From Hahella sp. (GTDB taxonomy: Bacteria > Pseudomonadota > Gammaproteobacteria > Pseudomonadales > Oleiphilaceae): 64,000 nucleotides of DNA. Under the pieces are notes generated by a model. That model saw only the letters and a list, made by a program, of their open reading frames with translations, was not told the DNA's origin and searched no databases. Where the stretch lies: positions 31,541 to 95,540 of the forward strand of contig JANQMN010000099.1 of NCBI GenBank assembly GCA_028280065.1, in the 5' to 3' direction. This document shows, one piece after another, positions 1 to 11,265 of the stretch (positions within the stretch are counted from its first letter, which is position 1; every line of letters starts with the position of its first letter). The translations under genes were made by a program, and so were the position numbers.

Positions 1-172
1 TCGTTATTATTCCTGATTCAGTCAGACCAAATATTCTAAGAACTGACCAAGAATTACTCCTTAAATGCGTAACTATGCCTGGTTCTACTTTTTGGGCGAA
101 TTTGTAATTTCTTAATTTTCGTATTCATTACAAGTGCTACTGTCAAAATAGCAGTTGAAAGGACGATGCCAA

Positions 173-3100
173 ATGCATAAAGTTAATTTTCGGTGTAATC
201 AGAAATCTAAATTACCTGTATTCAAAAAAACCATTATTAGTGCTGCAATAAGCACAATTCTTATAGGTACAGCTTCTGCCAATGGCACCTTTGTCAACCG
301 CATCGGAAGTAACAATCCCTTTAATGGCATTACAGGACCGATGGGGACGGGCACCACGCTTGGTGATGTAGATAATGATGGCGACCTCGATTTATTAGTG
401 GGTTTTTTTGGTAACCCGCGTTTACTTCAATATCACGAAAATACTGGGAGCGCTTCGTCCCCAACGTTTTCATCCACACCAAGTACGATCCTGACGGGCT
501 TGTCATCTTCCTCAGCAAAACCAAGTGGTTCAAGTGATACGGGTTTTATCGTTCCTAACTTTGCGGATTTGGATAATGATGGTGATTTAGATTTGATATT
601 TACCGATTCAAGCGGTTCTGGTACCAGTCCTATTACATATTATCGAAATGATTTAATTGACGGAGGTACCACTAACAGCGCTCCAAGTTTCTCTTCATTC
701 ACTCCATCAGGATTGCCGACAACAACAGGTCAATCTTGGGGCGTTGTGAGATCTACAGATATTGATTTGGATGGTGATGATGATGTTATCGTGGTAGATG
801 GAAAACCAGGAAACGCAACGCTGTTTCTCAATAATGGCAGTGGATCATTTTCTAGCTCTACATTTCCTGATTTTAAAAAGAGTGACGGGACTACAGATGC
901 CACATTTGAATATCCTGTGTATGCGTTTTCAGATATCGATGGCGATTCTGACCTTGACGCTATAGTTGGTGAGTTTATTCTTGATAGAAGTGGCTGCTCA
1001 ACACTTTGCTACTTTGAAAACAATGGGACAAATTTTATAGAACGGGCGGTTGGTGAGACAGCATTAGAAGCTTTTTTTAACTCTCCGAGTTCGTCGGATT
1101 TTCCCAACGATTTAGAGTGGCCATTTGTTAGTATTGTCGATTTAGATGACGATGGTGATCTTGATTTAGTCGTAGGTGATTATCAGAGTTCGGGCAATGA
1201 AACTATTAGATACCTACGCAACGAATCGGTATCTGTATCTTCTTTGAGTCCGGTTGATGATGCTACTGGTGTATCTACTTCGGCGTCTTTTTCAATCACT
1301 TTTACCAGCGCGGTTACACCTCAGACTGGCAAAAGTCTCACCATAAAACAAGTTAATGACAACTCTACAGTAGCCACACTTAGCTCTTCAGATTTGTCTG
1401 GTGGAGGTACAACGACTATTAGTTTTACTCCGTCAGGTTTAAGCGCTGGGGTGGCGTACTATATTCAGTGGGATTTGGGGTTATTTCAGGACAGTTCAAC
1501 CGCTGATGTAATAGGAATATCAGACCTGGATTTCTGGAATTTTACAACATTAGTAGGCGACATTACGCCGCCTGCTTTCGATAGCGCTCCCGCGGCATCC
1601 AGTGTTGCGGCGACCTCATTTAACATAGATTTCAGCTTGGATGAACAGGGAACGGTATTTGCTGTTGCGGTGCCAGATGGTGAAAGCCAACCTTCTGTAG
1701 CTCAGGTGTTTGCAGGGCAAAAAAATGATGGATCAGCGGCTGCGTCAAACAGTGGTGCAAGTAACAGTGCCGTTTCCGGCACGTCCCCATTTACTTCGTC
1801 CGTTTCGCTCACTGGGCTGAGTGCGGGGTTAACCTATGATGTTTATGTTGTTGCGCAAGATGACGAAGATACGCCTAATCAACAGGCCACTGTGACAGCT
1901 GTAGCGAACGTCACTACTACCACAGATACCGACTCTACCATCTCTGCAGGCCCGGGCTCTGAGGCTTCTGCTTTAGCCACAATAATCGATACTGTAGGTG
2001 AAGAGACGCAATTATTTGATTTTAGTTTAAACGATGCTGGTACTTCAGACGGCATTGCCACAACGGTGACAGCATTATCTATACCGGTATCAGGTACCAG
2101 CACCGATTCTGAGCGAGCGCTGGTTGTATGGACACTCGATGGTCCTGATGCAAGCAGTGTGGCAGGCTCATACGATGCGGGCAGCGATGTAATTAACTTT
2201 GCATCACTAAGTATTTCTGTAGCCGATAATACCAGTGAAACGTATTCAATCAGCGGTTACTTTAATGATAATTTCAGTAGCGCCGATCTGGTGGATGGCA
2301 GCACATACATATTGTCAATTGGGGATACCGGTATTACCGAGGGTCCTGGCTCCACTTTCACTACCAGCTCGACTAACAGCGGTTCAGGTTTTGCCACTAA
2401 CGTAACAGCAACAGCCCTAAGCTTTACCACTGAACCAGATAGTACAATTGCTAGTGGCAGTAATTTTTCTATGCAGCCCAAGGTAAGTGCCATAGACGCC
2501 AGAGGAAACGTCGATGTAGACTACAACCAAACGGTAACGCTGTCGGGGGGGGACGGAACCCTAACAGGTATACTCAGCGTGGGAACCTCAGGCGACGGGG
2601 TTGCAGATTACAGTGGTATAGGCTATAGCTCTGCCAGCGATGCAGATGCCAATTTCGCAATTACTGCGACGGGCTCAGGTTTGACGGCTGGCACGTCCAA
2701 TACCATCAACCCCGATGTAGTGGCGACTAAATTTATTTACGATACGGAGCCTGCGCCTACATCTATTTCCTCAGGTGTACCCACGGCGTTCACCCAAGTA
2801 CCCGTCGTACATGCACTAGACGCTGATAATATCCTGGATACCGGATTTACTGGCGATATTACCCTGTCAATAGTTGATACTGGTGGAACCTCCTTGACAG
2901 GGGGGCATACTGTAAACAGCTTCTCCTCAACTGCCGACCCTGATGGTGGTGGTCAAACTGAAGTGACTCAGGCTGCATCTGGTGGTATCGCTACTTTTGA
3001 CGGGCTTACGCTGCAATACACTGTGAGCGGTGCCAACGACGTCTTTGATATTCGTGCCACCGGCAGTGTAACGGCGGTTAACAGTACAGCAATAACCGCT

Positions 3101-6100
3101 ATTATCAATAACGCGCCTGCTTTCGCAGGCTTAAATGGCAATCCATCTCACACAGAAGGCGGTTCAGCCGTTGTATTGGATGCCGATGTTACGATCTCTG
3201 ATGTGGAACTGGATGCACTGAATGCTACTGCGGGAAATTACTCTGGCGCGACACTCGCCATAAGTCGTAATGGTGGAGCAAATACCAATGATGTTTTCGC
3301 GGGAAGCGGCCTGCTTTCCAACCTAACCCAGGCTGGGGCGCTCACTTATAACAGTTTAAATGTTGGCACGGTGACGACAAACAGCGGTGGTACCCTGTTA
3401 CTCACTTTAAGTGATGGCAGTAATACTCCCACTACGTCAATCGTAAATAGCATAATGCAGGCCATTACCTACAGTTTTGCCGGTGATGATCCACCTGCGA
3501 GCGTCACTTTAGATTGGGTATTTAATGACGGGACTTCTAACAGTTCTGGCACCAATCAAACGGTGGTAGATATTACTGCGGTTAACGATCCGCCAACAGA
3601 TATTTCAGTCTCCAGCACCACGATCAATGAGAGTTCGACGGGCACCACCACTAACATTGCGACACTCTCGGCGACGGACGCGGATGATACGCCGACAGCA
3701 TTTAGTTTGGTAACGGCTGATACGGCGGGCAATGGTGATTGCGGAACAACCAGCGTAAACGATGCCGATAACGCAGATTTTGCGATTAGTGGTACCGATC
3801 TGCAAAGCGCTACAGCTTTATCTGCTGGTGCTTATGAAATTTGTATTCAGGTCTCCGATGAAGATGCTGGTGGCGCTGAGACTTTCGAGAAGACCTTCAC
3901 CATTACTATTGCGGACGATGTTGCGCCTGTACTTGCAGAAGTCACAGCGGTTCCCGATCCAACTACGGACTCCACCCCAAGTGTGACCTTTAGTTCAACT
4001 GAAGCGGGCACAATTATCGTGGGGGGGGATTGTAACTCCGCAGCTACATCCGCTGTGGTTGGTAATAATACAATTACGCTGGACTCCGATGGCGCTGGTG
4101 GAGCATTATTGGATGGAAATAGCCCATTCAACTGTACGATTACGGTTGAAGATACCGATACGAATCAAAGTACACCGCTATCATTAACCGCCTTCTCGGT
4201 TGATACAACAGCGCCAACCCTTGACACAGGCAATTCGTTGCCTGCAGATAATACGACAAATGTTGCGGTAACTGACACCATTCTGTTGAGTTACGACGAA
4301 AATGTCTTATTAGGGAACGGCGAAACGATCACCCTATTTAATGTATCTAATAATGCCACACTGGAAATCTTCACGGCTTCCTCAACCACAGCGGCCACAG
4401 GGTCTGATGGCGGTAATATTTCCGTAAATGCGGTAGAAATCACCATTACCCCAGGTTCAAACTTGCCAGCGGGCACTAATCTGGCTGTACAGTATGGCGC
4501 GTCGAGTGTGACGGATACAGCGGGTAACACGGCAAACGCTGTCAGTTCAAACACCGCCTATGACATCACGACATTACCGCAGCTGAGTATTGCAGTGTCA
4601 CCCACTACCATTACGGAAACTGCCGTTGTGGCGACATATACCGTCACGCTGGAAGATGACGACGGTGACCCATTCCCGGCTGACGGTAACGTGACCATGA
4701 CTACCACCATTGATGGTGGCTCAAGTGCCACTGGTGGCGGTGTCGATTACAACCTGGCGGGCACAACAAGCGGTGGCAGCTTCCAGATTGACAGTGGTCA
4801 AAGTACCAATACCTTTACTGTTACTTCTGTGGACGATGGTCAGACCGGCGAATCTCCTGAAACGGTTATTGTGAACATATCTGGGCCAGGTGGTAATGCC
4901 TTTATATCCAGCACCTCTAGTGCGACGTTGACCATATCTGAGAACCAATTACCGGATCTGGCTGGTAGTGTTCCTGCAGCGGATACCATCAACGAAGATG
5001 AAACCACCAGTATTGATCTGTCTGCGGTGACGCTAACTGATGGCGACGATACGTCGGGTACGCTAACCTTCGCCGTTGACTCGGGTACCGTATCTTCGGG
5101 TGTTGGGAACTCTGGCGGTGTCACGGTTACTGGCTCAGGTTCTGCATCAATGGAACTGGCTGGTGACTTTACCGACATTGTGACTTATCTGGATAATGCC
5201 AATGCTGTACAAGTCACGTCGGCTAAAGACTCCACCGCAGCGATTACCCTTACGGTGACCCCTAACGATGGTACTTCAGATGGTGCTGCTGAAAACATGA
5301 CCATCACCGTGACACCGGTTAACGATAATCCGACCTTAGTTTCCACCTTTGATGCCGAATTTGATTTTGACAACACCACAGGCACATTAAGTAATACAGA
5401 TACTCGCTACTCTCAAACGGTTAGTGGCGTCACCATGACGGTAGATATTGACAGTGGCACCTGGACGAACGACAACAGCGGTGGTGGTGGCTCAACTGAT
5501 GACTCCATTTACACTGGAGCCGCTGGGCCTACGTCTGTGACATTCGGTTTTGATTCATCCATAACAGTGAACTCATTCTATCAATTCGTTGTTGGTGCCG
5601 CCGATGGTGGAACTTTCACCTATGCGGCGGGCGGTAGCACGACGGACGCAACTGAAACGGGTGCTAACATCGCCAGCGGGGTGACTATATCACCCTCCGA
5701 TTGGACAAATGTGACAGGCTTTACGGTGACGAATAATGGCGGCGCGTTCAATCCTGCATTTGATACCTTGTCTTACTCTGCCGCACTCAACTTGCCCACA
5801 TTCTTGACGTTCGTTGAAGAAACTCAGGGCAATGTGGATTTGTCCGCATTCATTTTCGAAGATGTGGATAACGCTACAATTACCGTCACCCTGAATGTGA
5901 CTGGCGGCACTTTTGGTGCTCCTGCTAGCGGCGCAGGCCAGACTGTGACCGAGACGCAGGTGTCTCCAACCAGTATTACATTGCAAGGTTCACCTGCTAA
6001 CATTGGTACCTATCTGGATACCGCGTCCAACATCACCTTTACGGGCGATACGGATGTGCAGGGCACTGGTGCTGGCTCATTGACGATATTGGCGAATGAT

Positions 6101-9100
6101 GGCACCAGTGGGGATGTGACGTTAACAACGCTGAGTCTCAACATCACTAACGTGAATGAAACGCCAATAGCCAATGACGATACCGGTGTCACGACCGATG
6201 AAGATGTCCCTCTTGCCATTGGTGTGTTGGATAACGATTCCGATTCCGATGGAACGATTGATGCGACCACCGTCGCCGTGGCCAGTGGGCCGACCAATGG
6301 TAGTACCTCAGTGAACCCAACCAATGGTCAGATTACCTATACACCTGACGCGAATTTTAACGGCAATGACAGTTTTACCTATACTGTCGAGGATAATGAA
6401 GGCAGTACATCAAATGCGGCGACGGTTTCAGTCACCATCAACCCGGTGAATGACCCACCGACCGCGGTTAGTGACAGCCAGACCATCGTTGAAGACAGTG
6501 GACTTAATATTATTAACGTCTTGGACAACGATGTTGATATAGACAGCACCATAAATACCGGAAGCCTGGCCATTGCAACACAGGCGAGTAATGGAACAGC
6601 GGCGCTAAACGGAACAACCCTTCGCTATCAGCCCAATTCGAACTTTACAGGGAGCGATACTTTCACCTATACCGTGGCAGATAATGAAGGTGCTGTGTCC
6701 GATCCGGGCTCCGTCACCATCACAGTCACAGCGTTGAATGATAACCCGGTGGCTCGAGATGACTCAGACGCATTGCCAGAAGGAACCAGCAAGGACCTCA
6801 TCATTTTGGCCAATGATTCGGATGTGGATGGCACGATTGACCCCGCGACTGTAGAAATTGTTACTCAGCCTGAATCAGGTAGCGTGGTTGTCAGTGATTC
6901 TGGCTTAGCGACCTATACGCCAAATGCAGGATACACCGGACTCGATAGCTTCACTTACACCGTTAAAAATACGGAAGGTGTGACGACGAACGTTGCTACG
7001 GTTAATTTAGCCATTGATTCAACCAACGTTGCACCAGAGGTCGCTGACGATACGGCTACGGTAGACGAAGATAGCGCCATCACCATCTCCGTGTTAGATA
7101 ATGATACTGATACTGATGGCACGTTGGATGTCGCCAGTCTGACGATTATCAGTCAACCGGCCTCCGGTGATGTGACCATCGATGAAGATAAAGTGACCTA
7201 TACACCGGCAGAGAATTTCAACGGTTTCGATGAGTTCAGTTATCGCATTGCGGATAATGACAGCGCCACGTCTATCGCGACGGTTAGTATGACCATCACA
7301 CCTGTGAATGATCCCCCTGTAGCGAATGACCCACTGACACTGGCTAGCGTTGGTGAACTATACAGCTTTACCTATAACCCCTCGGATATAGATGGGGATA
7401 CATTGACTTTGTCTTCGAAAACACTGCCGGCATGGCTGACCTTTGCGGCGGAAACGGGCTTACTGTCAGGCACGCCCAGTGCGGAAAACCTGGGTGATAA
7501 CAGTGTCATTCTTTCAGTAACGGATGGTACCGAGAGCATTGATACTGAGTTTATCCTCGTGGTGTCAGAGGCTGATGGTAATGGGGATAACACGGCCCCG
7601 GAAATCAGCGGTGTGCCCCAGACCACAGTGGAAGAGGGCAGCACTTACAGTTTTGTGCCAACCGCGACGGATGCAGACGGTGATACGCTGACGTTCTCAA
7701 TCGAGAATCAACCGAGTTGGGCAGGCTTTAATACGGCGACTGGCGCCTTAACGGGTACGCCGACCAGTGCTGATGTGGGTTTAACCACGGGCATAGTGAT
7801 CAGCGTCAGTGACGCCGAGGCAACCAGCAGTCTGGCTGCTTTCAGCATTGAAGTACTGGCCCCTAATGCAATACCGGTGGCGAACAGTCCATTAACGCTG
7901 ACGGCCAGTGTCGGTGCCATCTATAGCTTTACCTATGTGGCAACGGATGCCGATGCGGACGATATACTGACCCTGTCTGCCCCGACACTACCAGACTGGC
8001 TGGAGTTTAATGATCAAACCGGTGAACTTTTTGGAACACCCGAACAGTCAGACGTTGGCACTCATCCAGTGGTATTGGAAGTCACAGATGGAGAGGCAAC
8101 CGTATCAACCACCTTCACTCTCCAGGTGGTCGATCCCAATGTGGATCCGAATAACAATGCCCCAGTGCCTAACCGACCGGAAACACTGACCGTCAATGTG
8201 GGTGAAGTCTATAGTTTTACCTATAGTGCGACTGATGTTGATGTTGAGGATACGCTGACCTACTCAGCCCTTGTGCTCCCTGACTGGCTGGATTTTAATA
8301 CGCAAACCGGAGTGCTTTCCGGCACGCCAGCGGAGTCCGATATCGCCAGCCATCAGGTGAGTCTACAGGTAACTGATGACACGGAAACGGTCACCACATC
8401 ATTCACCATACAAGTATTCCCAAGTGTAGATCCGGGCAATAATGCACCAACAGGTCAGGTCCAGATTAACGGCACTGCGGAGCAAAACCAAACGCTCACT
8501 GTCAATACCGACAGCATCGCTGACCCGGATGGTCTGGGTGACTTCAGCATCTCCTGGATGCGCAACGGTGTAATCACTGGAGCCACGGGTACCTCTTACG
8601 TGCTCACTCAGGCAGATGTTGGCTCGACGATAAGCGTGGTAGTGAGCTATGTTGATGGTGCAGGAACCACCGAGAGCTTGACCAGTGCAGCGACGTTGAC
8701 AGTCACCAATGTCAATGACGCTCCTAGTGGATCGGTCACCATTAGTGGAGACAATGTAGAAGGCAGTATATTGACCTTGAATGCCGTGCTCAGTGATCTG
8801 GATGGATTGGGCAATTTCCTTTATCAGTGGCAACGTAATGGCAAGTCGATTCCTGGTGCGACAGGTGACACCTACACCTTGTCCAGCGAGGATGTTGGCA
8901 AAAGTATCAAGGTTGTATTGAGTTATACGGATCAGCAGGGAACGATTGAGTCAATCACCAGCAACCAAACAGAGCAAATTATTCCTGCTGAGTCTCAAAA
9001 TGAACCGCCGACGATCACGCCTCCGGAAGAAGTGACGGTGAATGCGACGGGTTTGTTTACGCCCGTGGATTTGGGCGTGGCCAACGCTGTTGATGCCAAC

Positions 9101-10894
9101 GGAGATCCATTACCGGTCTCCCTGTCGGATTCGTCGAGTAACCGTTTACCTCCAGGAAAGCACATTGTTTACTGGGAAGCAGAAGATGCCAATGGTGAAA
9201 CCGCGACGGTATCGCAAATCGTTAATGTGAATCCCATCGTCAGTTTCAGCAAAGACCAGTCAGCAGTAGAAGGTACCACGGTATCCTTTAGAGTGATCCT
9301 GAATGGTGAGGCAGCGACCTATCCGGTGACCGTCCCCTATAGCGTTGAAAGTGCTGCTAGCACTGCCAGCTCTGGCTCGGATCATAACCTTGTTTCTGGT
9401 GTCGCCACTATTCAGTCTGGCACAGAAGCAACCATTTCGTTCGATGTTCTGACTGACGATGAATTCGAGCAAACCGAAACCATCGTTGCCAGGCTGGATT
9501 CAGCGACCAATGCGGTTGTGAGTAGCAGTAGCAAACGTCAGATAGTGTTTTCTATCGTCCAAGGGAATGTTGCACCGGAGATCGTGCTCGAAGTGAGTCA
9601 GAGAGGTGAGTCCCGTCTTACAGTGGCGCAGGATGAGGGGGCTGTGATCGTCAATGCTCAAGTCTCCGATCTGAATACCAATGATGTTGTTTCGGTGGAA
9701 TGGACAGCTGATGGACTGGTCGATACGTCCAGTAGCGACCAAACCTTCGTTTTTGATCCCGCTTCGGTCACAACAGGTATTTATCAGGTGACGTTGTTCG
9801 CTGCTGATGATGCCAATCCTATCGCCACTAATATCAGTGATGTGTTTATTGAGGTTATCGATACCTTTGCTGTGTTGAGCGATGTGATTGACACGGACGG
9901 TGACCTGATTCCGGATGACCAGGAAGGTTATGCCGATGCGGATGGGGATGGAATTCCCGATTATCTGGATGCCATTAACGAATGTAATGTGATGCCATAT
10001 CAGGCGCAAACTCAGGATGAATTCCTGGTGGAAGCGGACCCTGGGGTATGCATGCGAAGAGGGTCGATTTCGGCGCTAAACTCATCGGATGGACTAGAAG
10101 TGTTGCCAGTGACCGACGCTGCAGCCAGCTCTCTAGAAGCACAAAGTGGGCTTAAACATCTGCCATTTGAATATGCAAGTGCCTTGGAGCAGGTGACTAC
10201 GGATGAATACAAATTTAGCAGTAATCTTGTGGATTTCAGAGGGACAGTCTCCACCTTTGGCCAGTCCATGAGTGTGGTATTACCGCAACGCGTTCAAATT
10301 CCTCAAGAGGCGGTGTACCGGAAGCGCATTGACGGACTTTGGCAGAACTTTGTGGTTGACGACAACAATGCACTGGCGTCAGCCCCTGGTGAAAAAGGCA
10401 TCTGTCCACCTCCAGGAGATGAGGCATTCACCGAGGGGCTCACTGAAGGCCACTGGTGTGTGCAGTTAACCATTGAAGACGGTGGCGTGAATGATGCTGA
10501 TGGCAATATCAATCAGTCCATCGATGATACGGGCGGGGTAGCAACACTTGTTGTCGCACCAGAGCCTAAGTTAACACCTATTCCCTTAAGTCAAACCGAG
10601 TACGAATTTGGCACTGGAGAACAGACGGTGTTGGCGTTCTTGGTCACTACCCAGGCAGCAGGCGCGGAGCTGCGAGAACTGGTCTTCAGAGTTAGTGGTG
10701 ACGTCGATCCGATGGCAGATATTGGCATCATCGGATTGTATTCAGATAGCAATGGAGATGGCATAGCCACCGATGAAACGCTGCTGGCAGTGGGCGTTCC
10801 GGATGTCGATACCGGCCAGGTAACCTTTACCCTGGAAACGCCATTAACCTTGCCTGCTGGCGAAACTCGCTTGTTAGTTACCTATGAATTCTGA
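173..10894 (+). CDS. Giant secreted repeat protein: N-terminal VCBS/FG-GAP repeats, Ig/cadherin-like, tandem-95 and He_PIG-type repeats, Ca-binding D-rich segment and choice-of-anchor-like C-terminus
   Basis: Continuous ORF 155-10894; likely start at the internal Met MHKVNF (173) preceding a signal-like segment; repeated DxDNDGDxD motifs, (A)NDD...DED...VLDND...YTPxxxFxGxDSFTYTV repeats, and DTDGDLIPDDQEGYADADGDGIPDYLD near the C-terminus. Confidence 0.85.
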   Translation: MHKVNFRCNQKSKLPVFKKTIISAAISTILIGTASANGTFVNRIGSNNPFNGITGPMGTGTTLGDVDNDGDLDLLVGFFGNPRLLQYHENTGSASSPTFSSTPSTILTGLSSSSAKPSGSSDTGFIVPNFADLDNDGDLDLIFTDSSGSGTSPITYYRNDLIDGGTTNSAPSFSSFTPSGLPTTTGQSWGVVRSTDIDLDGDDDVIVVDGKPGNATLFLNNGSGSFSSSTFPDFKKSDGTTDATFEYPVYAFSDIDGDSDLDAIVGEFILDRSGCSTLCYFENNGTNFIERAVGETALEAFFNSPSSSDFPNDLEWPFVSIVDLDDDGDLDLVVGDYQSSGNETIRYLRNESVSVSSLSPVDDATGVSTSASFSITFTSAVTPQTGKSLTIKQVNDNSTVATLSSSDLSGGGTTTISFTPSGLSAGVAYYIQWDLGLFQDSSTADVIGISDLDFWNFTTLVGDITPPAFDSAPAASSVAATSFNIDFSLDEQGTVFAVAVPDGESQPSVAQVFAGQKNDGSAAASNSGASNSAVSGTSPFTSSVSLTGLSAGLTYDVYVVAQDDEDTPNQQATVTAVANVTTTTDTDSTISAGPGSEASALATIIDTVGEETQLFDFSLNDAGTSDGIATTVTALSIPVSGTSTDSERALVVWTLDGPDASSVAGSYDAGSDVINFASLSISVADNTSETYSISGYFNDNFSSADLVDGSTYILSIGDTGITEGPGSTFTTSSTNSGSGFATNVTATALSFTTEPDSTIASGSNFSMQPKVSAIDARGNVDVDYNQTVTLSGGDGTLTGILSVGTSGDGVADYSGIGYSSASDADANFAITATGSGLTAGTSNTINPDVVATKFIYDTEPAPTSISSGVPTAFTQVPVVHALDADNILDTGFTGDITLSIVDTGGTSLTGGHTVNSFSSTADPDGGGQTEVTQAASGGIATFDGLTLQYTVSGANDVFDIRATGSVTAVNSTAITAIINNAPAFAGLNGNPSHTEGGSAVVLDADVTISDVELDALNATAGNYSGATLAISRNGGANTNDVFAGSGLLSNLTQAGALTYNSLNVGTVTTNSGGTLLLTLSDGSNTPTTSIVNSIMQAITYSFAGDDPPASVTLDWVFNDGTSNSSGTNQTVVDITAVNDPPTDISVSSTTINESSTGTTTNIATLSATDADDTPTAFSLVTADTAGNGDCGTTSVNDADNADFAISGTDLQSATALSAGAYEICIQVSDEDAGGAETFEKTFTITIADDVAPVLAEVTAVPDPTTDSTPSVTFSSTEAGTIIVGGDCNSAATSAVVGNNTITLDSDGAGGALLDGNSPFNCTITVEDTDTNQSTPLSLTAFSVDTTAPTLDTGNSLPADNTTNVAVTDTILLSYDENVLLGNGETITLFNVSNNATLEIFTASSTTAATGSDGGNISVNAVEITITPGSNLPAGTNLAVQYGASSVTDTAGNTANAVSSNTAYDITTLPQLSIAVSPTTITETAVVATYTVTLEDDDGDPFPADGNVTMTTTIDGGSSATGGGVDYNLAGTTSGGSFQIDSGQSTNTFTVTSVDDGQTGESPETVIVNISGPGGNAFISSTSSATLTISENQLPDLAGSVPAADTINEDETTSIDLSAVTLTDGDDTSGTLTFAVDSGTVSSGVGNSGGVTVTGSGSASMELAGDFTDIVTYLDNANAVQVTSAKDSTAAITLTVTPNDGTSDGAAENMTITVTPVNDNPTLVSTFDAEFDFDNTTGTLSNTDTRYSQTVSGVTMTVDIDSGTWTNDNSGGGGSTDDSIYTGAAGPTSVTFGFDSSITVNSFYQFVVGAADGGTFTYAAGGSTTDATETGANIASGVTISPSDWTNVTGFTVTNNGGAFNPAFDTLSYSAALNLPTFLTFVEETQGNVDLSAFIFEDVDNATITVTLNVTGGTFGAPASGAGQTVTETQVSPTSITLQGSPANIGTYLDTASNITFTGDTDVQGTGAGSLTILANDGTSGDVTLTTLSLNITNVNETPIANDDTGVTTDEDVPLAIGVLDNDSDSDGTIDATTVAVASGPTNGSTSVNPTNGQITYTPDANFNGNDSFTYTVEDNEGSTSNAATVSVTINPVNDPPTAVSDSQTIVEDSGLNIINVLDNDVDIDSTINTGSLAIATQASNGTAALNGTTLRYQPNSNFTGSDTFTYTVADNEGAVSDPGSVTITVTALNDNPVARDDSDALPEGTSKDLIILANDSDVDGTIDPATVEIVTQPESGSVVVSDSGLATYTPNAGYTGLDSFTYTVKNTEGVTTNVATVNLAIDSTNVAPEVADDTATVDEDSAITISVLDNDTDTDGTLDVASLTIISQPASGDVTIDEDKVTYTPAENFNGFDEFSYRIADNDSATSIATVSMTITPVNDPPVANDPLTLASVGELYSFTYNPSDIDGDTLTLSSKTLPAWLTFAAETGLLSGTPSAENLGDNSVILSVTDGTESIDTEFILVVSEADGNGDNTAPEISGVPQTTVEEGSTYSFVPTATDADGDTLTFSIENQPSWAGFNTATGALTGTPTSADVGLTTGIVISVSDAEATSSLAAFSIEVLAPNAIPVANSPLTLTASVGAIYSFTYVATDADADDILTLSAPTLPDWLEFNDQTGELFGTPEQSDVGTHPVVLEVTDGEATVSTTFTLQVVDPNVDPNNNAPVPNRPETLTVNVGEVYSFTYSATDVDVEDTLTYSALVLPDWLDFNTQTGVLSGTPAESDIASHQVSLQVTDDTETVTTSFTIQVFPSVDPGNNAPTGQVQINGTAEQNQTLTVNTDSIADPDGLGDFSISWMRNGVITGATGTSYVLTQADVGSTISVVVSYVDGAGTTESLTSAATLTVTNVNDAPSGSVTISGDNVEGSILTLNAVLSDLDGLGNFLYQWQRNGKSIPGATGDTYTLSSEDVGKSIKVVLSYTDQQGTIESITSNQTEQIIPAESQNEPPTITPPEEVTVNATGLFTPVDLGVANAVDANGDPLPVSLSDSSSNRLPPGKHIVYWEAEDANGETATVSQIVNVNPIVSFSKDQSAVEGTTVSFRVILNGEAATYPVTVPYSVESAASTASSGSDHNLVSGVATIQSGTEATISFDVLTDDEFEQTETIVARLDSATNAVVSSSSKRQIVFSIVQGNVAPEIVLEVSQRGESRLTVAQDEGAVIVNAQVSDLNTNDVVSVEWTADGLVDTSSSDQTFVFDPASVTTGIYQVTLFAADDANPIATNISDVFIEVIDTFAVLSDVIDTDGDLIPDDQEGYADADGDGIPDYLDAINECNVMPYQAQTQDEFLVEADPGVCMRRGSISALNSSDGLEVLPVTDAAASSLEAQSGLKHLPFEYASALEQVTTDEYKFSSNLVDFRGTVSTFGQSMSVVLPQRVQIPQEAVYRKRIDGLWQNFVVDDNNALASAPGEKGICPPPGDEAFTEGLTEGHWCVQLTIEDGGVNDADGNINQSIDDTGGVATLVVAPEPKLTPIPLSQTEYEFGTGEQTVLAFLVTTQAAGAELRELVFRVSGDVDPMADIGIIGLYSDSNGDGIATDETLLAVGVPDVDTGQVTFTLETPLTLPAGETRLLVTYEF
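350..1190 (+). repeat. Five VCBS/FG-GAP-like Ca-binding repeats within the giant protein
   Basis: DVDNDGDLDLL, DLDNDGDLDLI, DIDLDGDDDVI, DIDGDSDLDAI, DLDDDGDLDLV in order. Confidence 0.8.
6165..7325 (+). repeat. Four tandem-95-type repeats, about 290 nt each, within the giant protein
   Basis: Recurring NDD..DED..VLDNDxDxDGTIDxxTVxI..YTPNxxFxGxDSFTYTVxDNEG units. Confidence 0.8.
7310..8440 (+). repeat. He_PIG/cadherin-like repeats (about four) within the giant protein
   Basis: Recurring VGxxYSFTYxATDxDxxDxLTLSAPxLPDWLxFNxQTGxLxGTPxxSDVGxHxVxLxVTD. Confidence 0.75.
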
Positions 10895-10904
10895 GGAGAG
10901 AAAA

Positions 10905-11126
10905 ATGAAAATTTTGTTCAAAGGAATCCTGCTCAGTTTTGGTTTTTTGCTTCTGGTATCCTGTGGTGGCGGTAGTAGTTCTAATAACGATGATGAACCG
11001 GAACCACCAATCGAAAAAACCTTTAGTCTGCAATTAAAGTCCGCTGATATTCGGCTTAGTAGTAATGGCGAGGCGCTATCAGTGGATACCGACGAGGTGA
11101 AAAGCGGACAGTTAACTGTACGCTAA
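10905..11126 (+). CDS. Small lipoprotein, hypothetical
   Basis: MKILFKGILLSFGFLLLVSCGGGSSS signal peptide with lipobox; ORF overlaps or abuts the giant gene; short, may be a truncated gene. Confidence 0.55.
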   Translation: MKILFKGILLSFGFLLLVSCGGGSSSNNDDEPEPPIEKTFSLQLKSADIRLSSNGEALSVDTDEVKSGQLTVR

Positions 11127-11155
11127 TCGAAGAAGAAGTGGCGACCTATCCATTT

Positions 11156-11174
11156 GGTGCCCTAACAGGGCACC
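11156..11174. terminator. Hairpin downstream of the lipoprotein gene, possible terminator
   Basis: GGTGCCCTAACAGGGCACC, 8-bp stem; no strong T tract. Confidence 0.3.
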
Positions 11175-11265
11175 GTACTTCATTTCCACCTACCTATTCC
11201 CGACTATAATTAAATGATTCTCTATCCAGGATAACACCCCAGTTCTGTGAAAAGGGAGGAATACT

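Noticed and set aside
330-10512. Many 60-170 aa ORFs on the opposite strand of the giant gene
   Set aside because: Shadow ORFs from the biased codon composition of the repeats; no recognisable domains or start signals.
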